The notes under the pieces are model-generated. The model was not told the DNA's origin and ran no database searches. It saw nothing but the letters and a program-made list of their open reading frames with translations. Source: Actinomadura nitritigenes (lineage in GTDB: Bacteria; Actinomycetota; Actinomycetes; Streptosporangiales; Streptosporangiaceae). From it: a stretch of DNA of 64,000 nucleotides. Below are positions 24,067-32,988 of the stretch, in pieces. The position numbers and the translations under genes are program-made. Each line of letters starts with the position of its first letter. The stretch's first letter is position 1. The stretch covers positions 62,001 to 126,000 of the forward strand of contig NZ_JAGEOK010000020.1 of assembly GCF_017573545.1 (NCBI RefSeq). Reading direction: 5' to 3'.

Positions 24067-24206
24067 TTCGCTCTGCCCGCCCCCGCCCGTCCGGTGCCGG
24101 CCCCCGCCGGTGGTGTGCCCGCTCCTGGCCGTCCGGTGCCCGCCCGATGCTCGCCGGAGTCCGCGCCGGGCGGCGTTCCGGCTGCTCGGGGCCGGTGCGG
24201 GGTCCG

Positions 24207-24220
24207 TATCCTGGCCGACG
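24207..24220 (+). promoter_or_regulatory. Leaderless -10 box of the mannosyltransferase gene
   Basis: TATCCT lies eight bases before ATG 24221, with no ribosome site, which suggests a leaderless mRNA. Confidence 0.4.
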
Positions 24221-25348
24221 ATGACCAAGACCCTGGTGGTGACCAACGACTTCCCGCCCCGTCCCGGCGGGATCCAGGCGTTCGTGCACGGCCTCGCCGT
24301 CCGGCGCCCGCCCGGCTCGGTGGTGGTGTACGCGCCGGCGTGGAAGGGGTCGGCGGCGTTCGACGCGGTGCAGCCGTTCGACGTCGTCCGGCATCCCGGG
24401 TCGCTGATGCTGCCGGAGCCGGGCGTGCTGCGCCGCGCGTCCGCGCTGCTGCGCGCGGAGCGCTGCGACTCGGTGCTGTTCGGCGCCGCGGCGCCGCTGG
24501 GACTGCTCGCGCCGGCGCTGCGGCGGCGCGGGGCCGGGCGGATCGTCGCGATCACGCACGGGCATGAGGCGGGCTGGGCGGCCCTGCCGGTCGCACGGTC
24601 GCTGCTGCGCCGCATCGGTGACGACGTCGACGCCCTCACCTACCTGGGCGAGTACACCCGGTCGCGGATGGCGCGCGCGCTGTCCCCGGCCGGTGCCGCG
24701 CGGATGGCGCGGCTCGCGCCGGGCGTGGACGAGACGCTCTTCCGCGCCGGAGCCGGCGGCGCGGAGATCAGGGCGCGGCACGGCCTGGCGGACCGTCCCG
24801 TCGCGGTGTGCGTGTCCCGGCTGGTGCCGCGCAAGGGGCAGGACACGCTGATCCGCGCCTGGCCGCGGGTGCTGGCGAGGGTTCCGGACGCGGCACTCCT
24901 GCTCGTGGGAGGCGGCCCGTACCGCGCGGAGCTGGAGCGGCTGGCGGCGTCCGAGGGCGTGGCCGGGTCGGTCGTGCTCACCGGCAGCGTGCCGTGGGAG
25001 GAGCTGCCCGCCCACTACGACGCCGGGGACGTCTTCGCGATGCCCTGCCGGACGCGCCGCCGGGGCCTGGACGTCGAGGGGCTCGGGATCGTCTACCTGG
25101 AGGCGTCGGCGACGGGCCTGCCGGTCGTGGCGGGCGACTCCGGCGGCGCGCCCGACGCCGTCCTCGACGGCGAGACGGGCGTGGTGGTGCCCGGCCGGTC
25201 GGTGCCGCGGGTCGCGGAGGCGGTCGCGGGCCTGCTCGCCGACCCGGAGCGGGCGGGGGCGATGGGCCGCGCGGGCCGCGCGTGGGTGGAGCGGGAGTGG
25301 CGCTGGGAGGTGCAGGCGGCCCGGCTGGACGCCCTGCTGCACGGCTGA
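24221..25348 (+). CDS. pimB: GT4 glycosyltransferase, PimB-like phosphatidylinositol mannosyltransferase
   Basis: The 375-residue GT-B enzyme probably transfers mannose from GDP-mannose to phosphatidylinositol monomannoside at the cytoplasmic face of the membrane. The acceptor half begins VVTNDFPPRPGGIQAFVHGL, a hallmark of PimB-type enzymes. The donor half has VCVSRLVPRKGQDTLI and EGLGIVYLEASATGLPVV, the retaining EX7E motif that binds the nucleotide sugar. In mycobacteria pimB lies near the qcr cluster, as here. The function is inferred from family and context; other GT4 lipid mannosyltransferases remain possible. Confidence 0.85.
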   Translation: MTKTLVVTNDFPPRPGGIQAFVHGLAVRRPPGSVVVYAPAWKGSAAFDAVQPFDVVRHPGSLMLPEPGVLRRASALLRAERCDSVLFGAAAPLGLLAPALRRRGAGRIVAITHGHEAGWAALPVARSLLRRIGDDVDALTYLGEYTRSRMARALSPAGAARMARLAPGVDETLFRAGAGGAEIRARHGLADRPVAVCVSRLVPRKGQDTLIRAWPRVLARVPDAALLLVGGGPYRAELERLAASEGVAGSVVLTGSVPWEELPAHYDAGDVFAMPCRTRRRGLDVEGLGIVYLEASATGLPVVAGDSGGAPDAVLDGETGVVVPGRSVPRVAEAVAGLLADPERAGAMGRAGRAWVEREWRWEVQAARLDALLHG

Positions 25349-25453
25349 TCCGGCGGATGTGGCCCCGCGGTCACGGCCCTTGACCGGGTGAGCGGCCACA
25401 AGCAGACGACCGCCGCGTATCGCGCGCCCCGTGCCGGGTGACAGGATGCCCGT

Positions 25454-26263
25454 ATGGAGAACGCGGACATCGAGGATGCGTGGGCACGGGTTCCCGGCGA
25501 GACCGCGCGGTGGCTGCACGACCTGGATCCCGACCACTGCTACTCGGGGTTCGAGCCGCCCCGCAATCCCGACTCCGCCTGGCTCCTGCACGCGATGTAC
25601 GCGTGGGAGGAGGGCCTGGTCACCACGACGCACGACGACGTCCACCAGTCGGTGCTGGGGGCGGGGCTGGTGGAGCCGCCCGACCCGGCCGGGGAGGCGC
25701 CGGGCGACGTGGGAGACCTGCTGGAGGGCGCGATCGTCACCGGTACCGAGCTCGGCCGCAGCGGCGACCCCGGCGCGGGCTGGCGGCGGCTGCGCTGGCG
25801 GGAGCTGGCGCGCGGGTTCGGCGAGCCCGTGGTCCCGGAGGGGGAGCTGCCCGGCAACCGGTGCCTGCGGCAGGGGCATCCGGCGGGGAGCTGGTCGGCG
25901 GCCATCCGGCCGCCCGCGGAGGGCTGCCTGGACCGGGAGAGCTGGCACCGGCTGGTCGGGGTGCTGCTGCGGCACAGCCCGGGCGGCGCCGCCACCCGCT
26001 GCCTGGCCTACTACTGCCCGCTCGTCACCGCGGACTGGGACGACGAGACGGTCCTCGCGGGCCGGCTGGGCGACGCGGCCCGGCTGTACGACCACCCGGC
26101 GATGACGAGCTGCCCGTCCGACCTGTGGGCGGAGGACCGCTCCTGGGTCGTGTACTGCGACTGGGACCTGTGGGGCACGAAGGTCGTCGGTCCGACCTCG
26201 CTCGTCCAGGCGCTGCTGGACGACCCCGATCTGGAGGCCGTCCGCCTTCCCTGGACCCGCTAG
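25454..26263 (+). CDS. Uncharacterised 269-residue protein
   Basis: I do not recognise a family. The protein is soluble, acidic, rich in Trp (for example WLHDLDPDHCYSG, WRRLRWREL, DWDLWGTKVVG), without signal or membrane segment. A CAGGAT box lies six bases before the ATG, consistent with a leaderless mRNA. Codon use matches the neighbours, so it looks like a normal expressed gene. It stands alone between pimB and a gene-free stretch. Confidence 0.75.
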   Translation: MENADIEDAWARVPGETARWLHDLDPDHCYSGFEPPRNPDSAWLLHAMYAWEEGLVTTTHDDVHQSVLGAGLVEPPDPAGEAPGDVGDLLEGAIVTGTELGRSGDPGAGWRRLRWRELARGFGEPVVPEGELPGNRCLRQGHPAGSWSAAIRPPAEGCLDRESWHRLVGVLLRHSPGGAATRCLAYYCPLVTADWDDETVLAGRLGDAARLYDHPAMTSCPSDLWAEDRSWVVYCDWDLWGTKVVGPTSLVQALLDDPDLEAVRLPWTR

Positions 26264-26274
26264 CCGCGCACGGC

Positions 26275-26321
26275 CCCGGGACGGGGCCCCGCCCCCGCGC
26301 CGTAGGCGGGGCCGTCCCGGG
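26275..26321 (+). terminator. Terminator after the uncharacterised gene
   Basis: CCCGGGACGG...CCCCGCC pairs with GGCGGGGCCGTCCCGGG across an 11-base loop, with a 2-base bulge, just past the stop codon at 26263. Confidence 0.6.
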
Positions 26322-26813
26322 ACCGGCGGGTCGAGGGGGGCCGTGCCCGGGTTCCGGAGACCGGTTCCACGCGCACGCCCCTGCCGAGGTGGGTGCGATC
26401 CTGCGCCGGCCGGCCCCGCGCCCGGTGGGGGAGAACCTGGAGACGGGCGCGCCGCGAAGGGCCGGCCTGCGGGGCCGGATCGGTGCCGCGTGGACGGGTC
26501 CCGGGGGCACGGCCCCGGTTCGGTGACCGGCCGCCCGGGAGAGGTGGGCCTTCCGGCTGCGGGCGGGAGCGGTCCCGGTGAAGCGCTGCGTCATCGGGGC
26601 CCTCCCGCCGCTGTGCGTGCACGGTCATCGACGTCCCCGACGCTAGGCCGCGGTGCGCCCGCCGGCACCGCCGTTAAATCGGACTTAAGGGGCGGATTAC
26701 TCATGGCTAATTCATCGGCCAGGTCCGGCCTCACAACGGTCGTTCATTCCCATATCCATTCGCGGCCGCCGTTGAGATGATCTCCATTCGGGGGCTGGGG
26801 GAGGGGAGCGCGG
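26322..26813. other. Gene-free stretch before the penicillin-binding protein gene
   Basis: Nothing here looks coding on either strand. The last about 150 bases are less GC-rich (around 26670-26770) and probably contain the promoter of the penicillin-binding protein gene, though no clear boxes stand out. Confidence 0.5.
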
Positions 26814-28352
26814 ATGCGATCGCGGAGCGTCGGCGTGCTCGCGGCGCTGGTGGCGGTGGTCCTCGCCGGCGGGCTCGTCGCGGCCTGGCGGCTGCGCGGC
26901 GGGCGCGGCGCCGGGACGCCGGAGAAGGTCGCCGCGGACTACTTCGCCGCCTGGCGGCGCGGGGCGCTGGACGACATGCGCGACCTCGTCGCCGACCCGC
27001 CCGGCGACTTCGTCCGGCAGTACCGGGCGCTGTCGCGCGGCCTCACGGTCTCCTCGATCATGGTCGAACCGCGCCCGGTGGTGCGGACCGGTCCCGGCGC
27101 GGCGCACGCCGACTTCACCGTCACCCGCACGCTCGCCGGGCACGGCGAGTGGTCGTTCGCGGCGGTGCTGCGCCTCGGCCGCGTGGACGGCCGGTGGCGG
27201 GTGCTGTGGACGCCCGCGACCCTCTACCCGGGCCTGAAGGGCAGGGGGACGTGGTCGCTCGCCCAGGTACGGCTGCCCGCCGTCACGCTCGTCGCCCGCG
27301 ACGGCAAGGCGCTGCCCGACACCGGGCTCCTCGCGCCCTACCTGGCCGAACTCGTCGACGACCTGACGCCGGAGGGCTACGACGAGGCCAGGTGGGTCAT
27401 CGAGATGCGCGACGGCGACGGCCCGCCGCAGCGCGTGAAGGTGCTCGGCGGCGAGCCGGGCAGGAAGATCCGCACGACCCTGGACCGGCGGCTGCAGGCG
27501 GCCGCCGAGAAGGCCGTCCGCTCCGTGCCCCGGGCCGCGGCGATCGTCGCGCTGCGGCCGTCCACCGGCGAGGTGCTGGCCGTGGCGGACGCCCTCGGCG
27601 GGCTCGGCGCGTTCGCCGGCCTCTACCCGCCGGGCTCGACGTTCAAGGTCGTCACGGCGGGCGCGCTGGTCGCGGACGGGGCCGGGCCCGGTACGCCCGC
27701 CGACTGCCCGGCGTCCGTCGTCACCGCCCAGCGGACGATCCGCAACGACGAGGGGCACGAGCTGGGGCGCACGACCCTGAGCGGCGCGTTCGCCGCGTCC
27801 TGCAACACCACGTTCGCGCGCCTCGGCGTCGAGAGCCTGGGCGCGGGCAAGCTCGCCGCGAGCGCCCGCAGGTTCGGGTTCGAGACGAGGTTCTCGCCCG
27901 GGGTGCGCATGCTGGAGGGCGGCTTCCCCGCCCCGCGGAGCGGCGCGGAACTGGCGGAGGCGGCGATCGGGCAGGGCCGCGTCCAGGCGAGCCCGCTGCT
28001 GATGGCGAGCGTCGCGGCGGCCGTCGGGGACGGGACGTGGCGGCCGCCGCGGCTCGTGTCGGCGAAGCTGGTCCGCGAGGGCGGCGGCGACACGCCGGGC
28101 CCGCACCCGATCCCCGGCGCCGCCGCGCTGCGGTCGATGATGCGGGCGGTGGTCACCGGCGGCACCGCCGCGGGCGCCGGCCTGCCGGACGGCACGGCGG
28201 GCAAGACGGGGACCGCCGAGTACGCCGACGACGGCTCGTCGCACGCCTGGTTCATCGGATACCGCGGCGACCTGGCGTTCTCGGTGTTCGTCCAGGACGG
28301 CGGGTCGGGGCCGAGGACGGCCGCGCCGCTCGCCGCGGCGTTCCTGCGCTGA
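26814..28352 (+). CDS. Penicillin-binding protein, class B transpeptidase-like with NTF2-like domain
   Basis: The 512-residue enzyme should crosslink peptidoglycan outside the membrane. An N-terminal membrane anchor (7-27) is followed by an NTF2-like MecA_N-type domain (about 35-135), a short linker region and the transpeptidase domain from about 215. The three active-site motifs are present: STFK (nucleophile Ser275), SCN (329-331) and KTGTAEY (464-466). The ATG has a GGGGAGGGGAG site. It lacks a PASTA tail. It is followed by a terminator, so it is transcribed apart from the redox cluster downstream. Because of its MecA_N domain it could tolerate beta-lactams; that is speculation. Confidence 0.9.
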   Translation: MRSRSVGVLAALVAVVLAGGLVAAWRLRGGRGAGTPEKVAADYFAAWRRGALDDMRDLVADPPGDFVRQYRALSRGLTVSSIMVEPRPVVRTGPGAAHADFTVTRTLAGHGEWSFAAVLRLGRVDGRWRVLWTPATLYPGLKGRGTWSLAQVRLPAVTLVARDGKALPDTGLLAPYLAELVDDLTPEGYDEARWVIEMRDGDGPPQRVKVLGGEPGRKIRTTLDRRLQAAAEKAVRSVPRAAAIVALRPSTGEVLAVADALGGLGAFAGLYPPGSTFKVVTAGALVADGAGPGTPADCPASVVTAQRTIRNDEGHELGRTTLSGAFAASCNTTFARLGVESLGAGKLAASARRFGFETRFSPGVRMLEGGFPAPRSGAELAEAAIGQGRVQASPLLMASVAAAVGDGTWRPPRLVSAKLVREGGGDTPGPHPIPGAAALRSMMRAVVTGGTAAGAGLPDGTAGKTGTAEYADDGSSHAWFIGYRGDLAFSVFVQDGGSGPRTAAPLAAAFLR

Positions 28353-28367
28353 CCTCGCCGGGAAATG

Positions 28368-28400
28368 GCGCGGAACGGCTGAACCCCCGCCGTTCCGCGC
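28368..28400 (+). terminator. Terminator after the penicillin-binding protein gene
   Basis: A perfect 12-bp stem (GCGCGGAACGGC) with a 9-base loop lies 16 bases after the stop codon. Confidence 0.75.
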
Positions 28401-28669
28401 GCGTACTCCCACGATGAGCGGAACGGCCGCGAAGACGGCTTGAACCGTTTTTTGTCACCAACCCTCAACCGAGGGGCCAATGGGGCGTATGCTCCGGTGG
28501 TGATCGGCGGGATCCATTGCGAATCCCGCACGGGAACGCGGCGGGAGCGAGCGGGCTCCGCACACCGCGCTCCCGACGTCTCAGCAGGACCGCCGCCGGG
28601 CCGCGCGCCCGGACGGCACCGAGCCGATCCGGCGTTCGCCTGCGCTCCGCCTCCTCCACAGGAGAGGGC

Positions 28670-30331
28670 ATGGCGCGACGTGACGACGGGCATGCGTCCC
28701 GGATCAACACGCATGCTTCACCGTGGGCGCGGGCACCCGAGCGTCCCTCACCGGGGGCCCGGCCACCCGGCCGCCGGCCGGACGAGCCGCAGTGGCCCGA
28801 GGGGTCGTGGTGGTCGGAGCAGCCGGGATGGGACGAGCGGGGCCGGCGGCGCAGGCGCGAACCGACGCGCCGTGACGTCCGGCGGCGCGAGAAGGGCCGG
28901 AGGCGGCGGCAGCCGGAGCGCCGGCCGGCGTACCGGACCGATCACCGGTCCGATCAGCGGATCGAGTACCGGTCCGAGCCGCCCGCCGCGGCCCGGCGCC
29001 GCGAGCCCGCCCGCGGCTCCGGGCGGCGCCCGCCCACCCGGCCCCGTCCCGGGCCGAAGGCGAGGCCGCGCGGGCCGCGCATGCCCGGCGACCGGATCGG
29101 CGCGGGGGCGCTCATCCTGTCGGCCGTCGTCGGCCTCTCCCTGCTGGGCATAGCCGAGCGCACGCTGCTGGACGGCCGCCCGATCGGCACGACCGAGTCG
29201 GTCGCCGCCGGCAAGGGGGCGCGGCACCCGAAGGGGCACGCCACCGCCCCGTCCGGCGCGCAGCAGCCGCACCGGCAGGCGCCGTCCGCGTCGGGCGCCC
29301 CCGCCGCCCCGCCGCGTCCGGACACGCAGGCGCTGACGGCGCAGGTGCGCAAGCTGACCCTCGCCCAGCGGGGCGCCGCGGCCAAGCAGGCGTATGGCGC
29401 CGCGCCGACGCGGGCGCCGATCGTCGCGGCCACCCGGACCAGCGCCGACGGGACATGGGTGTTCGGCACCACCGCCATCCCCGTCCCGGCGGGCAGCGAC
29501 GCCGACCCCGAGATCGCGTTCTTCGCGGCCCGCTGGACGGGCCGGGACTGGCGGATCGGCCTGTCCGGCGCCACCGCGTTCGGCACCCTGCTCGGCGCGA
29601 TGCCCGCCACCGTCATGTCGGCGGCGGAGTCCCGCGCGCTGCGCCGCTACGGCGCGCTGTCCGCCGAGCAGGCCGCCGCCGCGGTCAACGGCACGGGCGC
29701 GGGCGACGGGCTGATGCTGCCGTGGAAGAGCGGCACGTCCTGGACGATGCTGACCGCGGACCCCGCCTCCGCGCAGCGCCCGCTGTCCGCGCTGGCGTTC
29801 GCGGGCGGCGACGGGCGCGTCCTGGCGGCCGGCGCGGGCCGGCTCTACCGGTTCTGCGGCGACGGCTCCGGGCCCGCGCTGCTCATGGTCGTCCACGCCA
29901 GCGGCGTCGCCACCGTCTACGACCGGGTCCGGTCGGCGGCGCAGCTGCGCGACGGCAGCGTCGTCGGGCGCGGCGACCCGCTCGGCCGCACCGGCACCGC
30001 CGGCGCCTGCGGCGGCGCCCCGGCCGCCCGCGCCGAGGTCCGCTTCGACCTGCGCCGCGGCGCCGCGCCCGTCCCGCTGGACGGCGCCGTCATCGGCGGC
30101 TGGACGTTCACCGAACGCGCGAAACCGCTGCTCGGATTCGCCGAGCGCGGCCTGCTCCAGGTGCTTCCCGGGGGCCTCATCGCCAACCTCGGCGCGGTCC
30201 CCGCGGCGGATGCCCCGCCGTCGTCGCCGGCGCCCGGCGACGAGCCTGGCGGTGGCGCAGGATCGGCCGGCGCCCCGTCGCCGTCCGCTACCCAGAACAG
30301 GAGTCCGAGCGGTGCGAACACGCAACAGTGA
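28670..30331 (+). CDS. Membrane-anchored protein with degenerate LytM/M23-like domain
   Basis: I chose ATG 28670 because a GGAGAGGG site precedes it; the reading upstream is not coding-like. The 553-residue protein has a very basic cytoplasmic N-terminus (about 1-140), one membrane segment (about 142-164), an Ala/Pro-rich linker and an outer domain from about 215. Its C-terminal part follows the beta-barrel layout of M23 peptidases: LMLPWKSGTSW, then LLMVVHASGVATVYDRV, then AEVRFDLRRG and GAVIGGW. The metal ligands of M23 (HxxxD and HxH) are not there, so it is probably a non-catalytic, activator-like relative. It overlaps the next gene by 20 bases and opens the redox cluster. Confidence 0.75.
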   Translation: MARRDDGHASRINTHASPWARAPERPSPGARPPGRRPDEPQWPEGSWWSEQPGWDERGRRRRREPTRRDVRRREKGRRRRQPERRPAYRTDHRSDQRIEYRSEPPAAARRREPARGSGRRPPTRPRPGPKARPRGPRMPGDRIGAGALILSAVVGLSLLGIAERTLLDGRPIGTTESVAAGKGARHPKGHATAPSGAQQPHRQAPSASGAPAAPPRPDTQALTAQVRKLTLAQRGAAAKQAYGAAPTRAPIVAATRTSADGTWVFGTTAIPVPAGSDADPEIAFFAARWTGRDWRIGLSGATAFGTLLGAMPATVMSAAESRALRRYGALSAEQAAAAVNGTGAGDGLMLPWKSGTSWTMLTADPASAQRPLSALAFAGGDGRVLAAGAGRLYRFCGDGSGPALLMVVHASGVATVYDRVRSAAQLRDGSVVGRGDPLGRTGTAGACGGAPAARAEVRFDLRRGAAPVPLDGAVIGGWTFTERAKPLLGFAERGLLQVLPGGLIANLGAVPAADAPPSSPAPGDEPGGGAGSAGAPSPSATQNRSPSGANTQQ

Positions 30332-31331
30332 CGATCCCGCGGTGCCCGCGTGGGTGCTGCGAACCGTGCTCGTCGGCGCGGTGCTGGTGCTCGCCGGCGC
30401 CGCGACCCCGCCGGGCGCCGTCGCCGCGGCGCAGGCGCAGTACTTCCTCTCCTTCTACGCGGGCGTCTTCACGCTGCTCGCGCTGACCGGCGCGGTGATG
30501 ACCGGGCTGCTGGCCACCGAGCGGCTGATCCTGAAGATCCGGCACCGGGTGCTGGCGCAGGGCGCGCACCGGGCGTGCGCGGTCGTCGCGTCGGTGATGG
30601 TCATCGCGCACATCGCGGTCAAGCTGCTGGGCGGGCTCGCGACGCCCGCGCAGATCGTGGTGCCGACCCCGGACGCGGTCGGCCTCGGCACCGTCGCGTT
30701 CGAGCTGATGGTGCTGATCGTGATCACCGGCGTCCTGCGGACCAGGTTCGTGGCCCGCGCCCGCCCGTGGGTGTGGCGGTCGATGCACGCCGTCGCGTAC
30801 ATCTCGTGGCCGATCGGGATCCTGCACGGCCTGACCGCCGGACGGGTCGCGGCGAACTGGGTGGTGCTCAGCTACGTGATGAGCATCGTCGGCGTCGTCA
30901 TCGCGCTCGCCACCCGGCTGATCGTGGTGATCAGGCCGCGCGAGGTCGGGCGGGCGGGCGACGGGTTCGGCGCCGGCGAGCGCGCGGCGGCCGCCGCCGC
31001 GGCCCGCCGCGCGCGCGGCCGCTTCCCCGAACGCGACCCGCGCGCCGCCGTCCCGCGCGGCTACGACGACCGGCTCGGTTACGACGACCGGCTCGGTTAC
31101 GACGACCGCCCTGGATATGGCGACGACCCGCGCGGGTACGACGATCCGCGCGGTGTGGACGACCTGCGCGGTGTGGACGACCTGCGCGGCGCGGACGACC
31201 CGCGCCGCATGGACGACCCGCGGGTGACCGGGCCGCTCGGCGGGCGCGACTCCCGCGCCACCGTGACCGACCCGCGCGGCGTGCCCCTGCCGGGCGAGGG
31301 CGGCGGCTGGGACACCGAGGTCATCCGATGA
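30312..31331 (+). CDS. Two-heme membrane protein, ferric-reductase-like (FRD superfamily)
   Basis: The 339-residue protein starts at GTG 30312, eight bases after AGGAG, inside the end of the previous gene. Five or six membrane helices cover about residues 13-207. Histidine pairs 86/100 and 159/172 sit 13-14 residues apart on two helices, the spacing that binds two stacked b hemes in ferric reductases and NADPH oxidases. It lacks the FAD/NAD domain of those enzymes, which fits its pairing with a separate flavoprotein gene that overlaps it by four bases. The C-terminal tail (about 215-330) is hydrophilic and repetitive (YDDRLG, DDPRG, VDDLRG). It probably moves electrons across the membrane outwards. 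Confidence 0.8.
   Translation: MRTRNSDDPAVPAWVLRTVLVGAVLVLAGAATPPGAVAAAQAQYFLSFYAGVFTLLALTGAVMTGLLATERLILKIRHRVLAQGAHRACAVVASVMVIAHIAVKLLGGLATPAQIVVPTPDAVGLGTVAFELMVLIVITGVLRTRFVARARPWVWRSMHAVAYISWPIGILHGLTAGRVAANWVVLSYVMSIVGVVIALATRLIVVIRPREVGRAGDGFGAGERAAAAAAARRARGRFPERDPRAAVPRGYDDRLGYDDRLGYDDRPGYGDDPRGYDDPRGVDDLRGVDDLRGADDPRRMDDPRVTGPLGGRDSRATVTDPRGVPLPGEGGGWDTEVIR
31046..31250 (+). repeat. Short repeats coding the Asp/Arg-rich tail
   Basis: Two units recur: one of about 15 bases coding GYDDRL/P and one of about 18 bases coding DDP/LRGV. They make a low-complexity acidic-basic tail in the two-heme protein. Confidence 0.65.
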
Positions 31332-32842
31332 GCGCCGTCCACACGGTGTCCAACATCGGCGGCCCCCGGCTGACGCTCGGCTTCGACCGCTTCGACCGGC
31401 TCGACCTCGACCGGCACCTCGCGGTGCACGGCCGGCTGCGCGTCCCGTCGCTGGACGACCTGGTCAGGATGGCCGAGCAGGTCGACATGCGGGGACGCGG
31501 CGGCGCCGGGTTCCCGTTCGCCCGCAAGCTGGCCGCCGTCGCGTCCCGGGTGAAGCACCCGACCGCCGACCAGACGCTGCTGCTGCCGGGCGAGAAGGGA
31601 GGCGACCGCGGCTCCAGCGAGGACGTCGTCGTGGTCGTCAACGGGGCCGAGGGCGAGCCGGGCAGCGCCAAGGACAAGGTCCTGCTCGGCCGCGCCCCGC
31701 ACCTGGTGCTGGACGGCGCGCAGATCGTCGCGACCGCGCTCGGCACCCAGCGGATCGTCCTCGCCGTCGAGAGCGACGAGGCGGCCCGGTCGGTGCGCGC
31801 CGCGATCGGCGAGCGGCGGATGCCCGCCCGCGTCGTCCGGCTGACCGAGCGGTTCATCTCCGGGGAGAGCGGCGCGGTGATCCGCGCCATCAACGGCGAG
31901 ACGCCGATCCCGCCGGGCGTGAAGGTCCGCGCCGCCGAGTCCGGGGTGGACGGGTACCCGACGCTGCTGTCCAACACCGAGACGTTCGCGCAGCTCGCGG
32001 TGCTGGTCTCGCTCGGCCCCGACCTGTACGCCTCCGCCGGGACCGACGACGAGCCGGGCACCACGCTGCTCACCGTCGGCGGCACCGCGGTCGTCGAGGC
32101 GCCGTACGGGACGCCGCTGCGGGACGTCCTGAAGCACTGCGACGTGCCGCCGGGCCCCGGCGTGCTGGTCGGCGGCTACCACGGGACGTGGCTCGACCCG
32201 GCCGGGGCGTCGCGCGCGGTGCTGTCGCGGGCCGGGATGCGCGCCGTCGGCGGGACGGTCGGCGCCGGCATCATCCTGCCGCTCGCGCAGGGCACCTGCC
32301 CGCTCGGCGAGGTCACCCGGATCGCGTCCTACCTGGCCGCGCAGTCGGCCGGGCAGTGCGGCCCGTGCCGGCTGGGGCTGCCCGACGTCGTCCGCGCGCT
32401 CAACGCGCTGAGCGAGGGCGGCGGGACGGTCGAGGACGTGCGCCGCGCCGCGGCGATCGGGCGCGGCCGCGGCGCCTGCACCCATCCCGACGGGACCGCG
32501 CGGTTCGTGCTGTCGGCGGTCGAGGCGTTCGCGGCCGACATCGACGCGCACCGGTACGGCGGCACCTGCGGGCTGCCGACGTTCGGGGTGCTGCCCCTGC
32601 CCGTCCCGACCGGGCGGGAGGAGCGGGTGGCGATCGACTGGAGCCGCTGCGACGGCCACGGGCTGTGCGCCTACCTCGTCCCGGAACTGATCCAGCTCGA
32701 CCGGTACGGCTTTCCCGTGGTGCTCGGAAGCGACATCCCGTCCTGGATGGAGCGGGACGTGCAGAAAGCGGTCGCGATGTGCCCCGCATTGGCGCTGCGG
32801 GTCGTCGGGGGAGTTCCCGGCGGTCCCGCGCGGCGTTCCTGA
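31328..32842 (+). CDS. NuoF-like flavin/Fe-S protein fused to a ferredoxin domain
   Basis: The 504-residue protein has the order of NuoF, the NADH-oxidising subunit of complex I. The FMN/NAD site includes MRGRGGAGFPFARKL (54-68) and VVNGAEGEPGSAKDK (103-117); an SLBB domain follows near 245-300, then the Fe-S helical domain. Only three of four usual N3-cluster cysteines are seen (344, 347, 384); the first is Ala341. A ferredoxin-like domain is added at the C-terminus (430-495) with C441-x5-C447 and Cys485-Pro, a [3Fe-4S]-like pattern. It overlaps the two-heme protein gene (ATGA). The likely role is to feed electrons from NAD(P)H or ferredoxin to those hemes. Confidence 0.85.
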   Translation: MSAVHTVSNIGGPRLTLGFDRFDRLDLDRHLAVHGRLRVPSLDDLVRMAEQVDMRGRGGAGFPFARKLAAVASRVKHPTADQTLLLPGEKGGDRGSSEDVVVVVNGAEGEPGSAKDKVLLGRAPHLVLDGAQIVATALGTQRIVLAVESDEAARSVRAAIGERRMPARVVRLTERFISGESGAVIRAINGETPIPPGVKVRAAESGVDGYPTLLSNTETFAQLAVLVSLGPDLYASAGTDDEPGTTLLTVGGTAVVEAPYGTPLRDVLKHCDVPPGPGVLVGGYHGTWLDPAGASRAVLSRAGMRAVGGTVGAGIILPLAQGTCPLGEVTRIASYLAAQSAGQCGPCRLGLPDVVRALNALSEGGGTVEDVRRAAAIGRGRGACTHPDGTARFVLSAVEAFAADIDAHRYGGTCGLPTFGVLPLPVPTGREERVAIDWSRCDGHGLCAYLVPELIQLDRYGFPVVLGSDIPSWMERDVQKAVAMCPALALRVVGGVPGGPARRS

Positions 32843-32988
32843 CGGCGGCCCGTCCGCCATTACGGACGGGCCGGAGAAAAGAAAAGTGCGAACGTCGGTG
32901 AACCCCGGGCCCGGCGCGGTGCGTATTCCTCGGCGAAACCGCGCCGGGTCCGTTCTTCGGTGCGCTCCGGAAGGAGGAAGGAATTTCG

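Noticed and set aside
22345..26095. Long minus-strand frames of 764 and 695 residues opposite qcrB and pimB.
   Set aside because: They are third-position GC shadows of well-recognised plus-strand genes.
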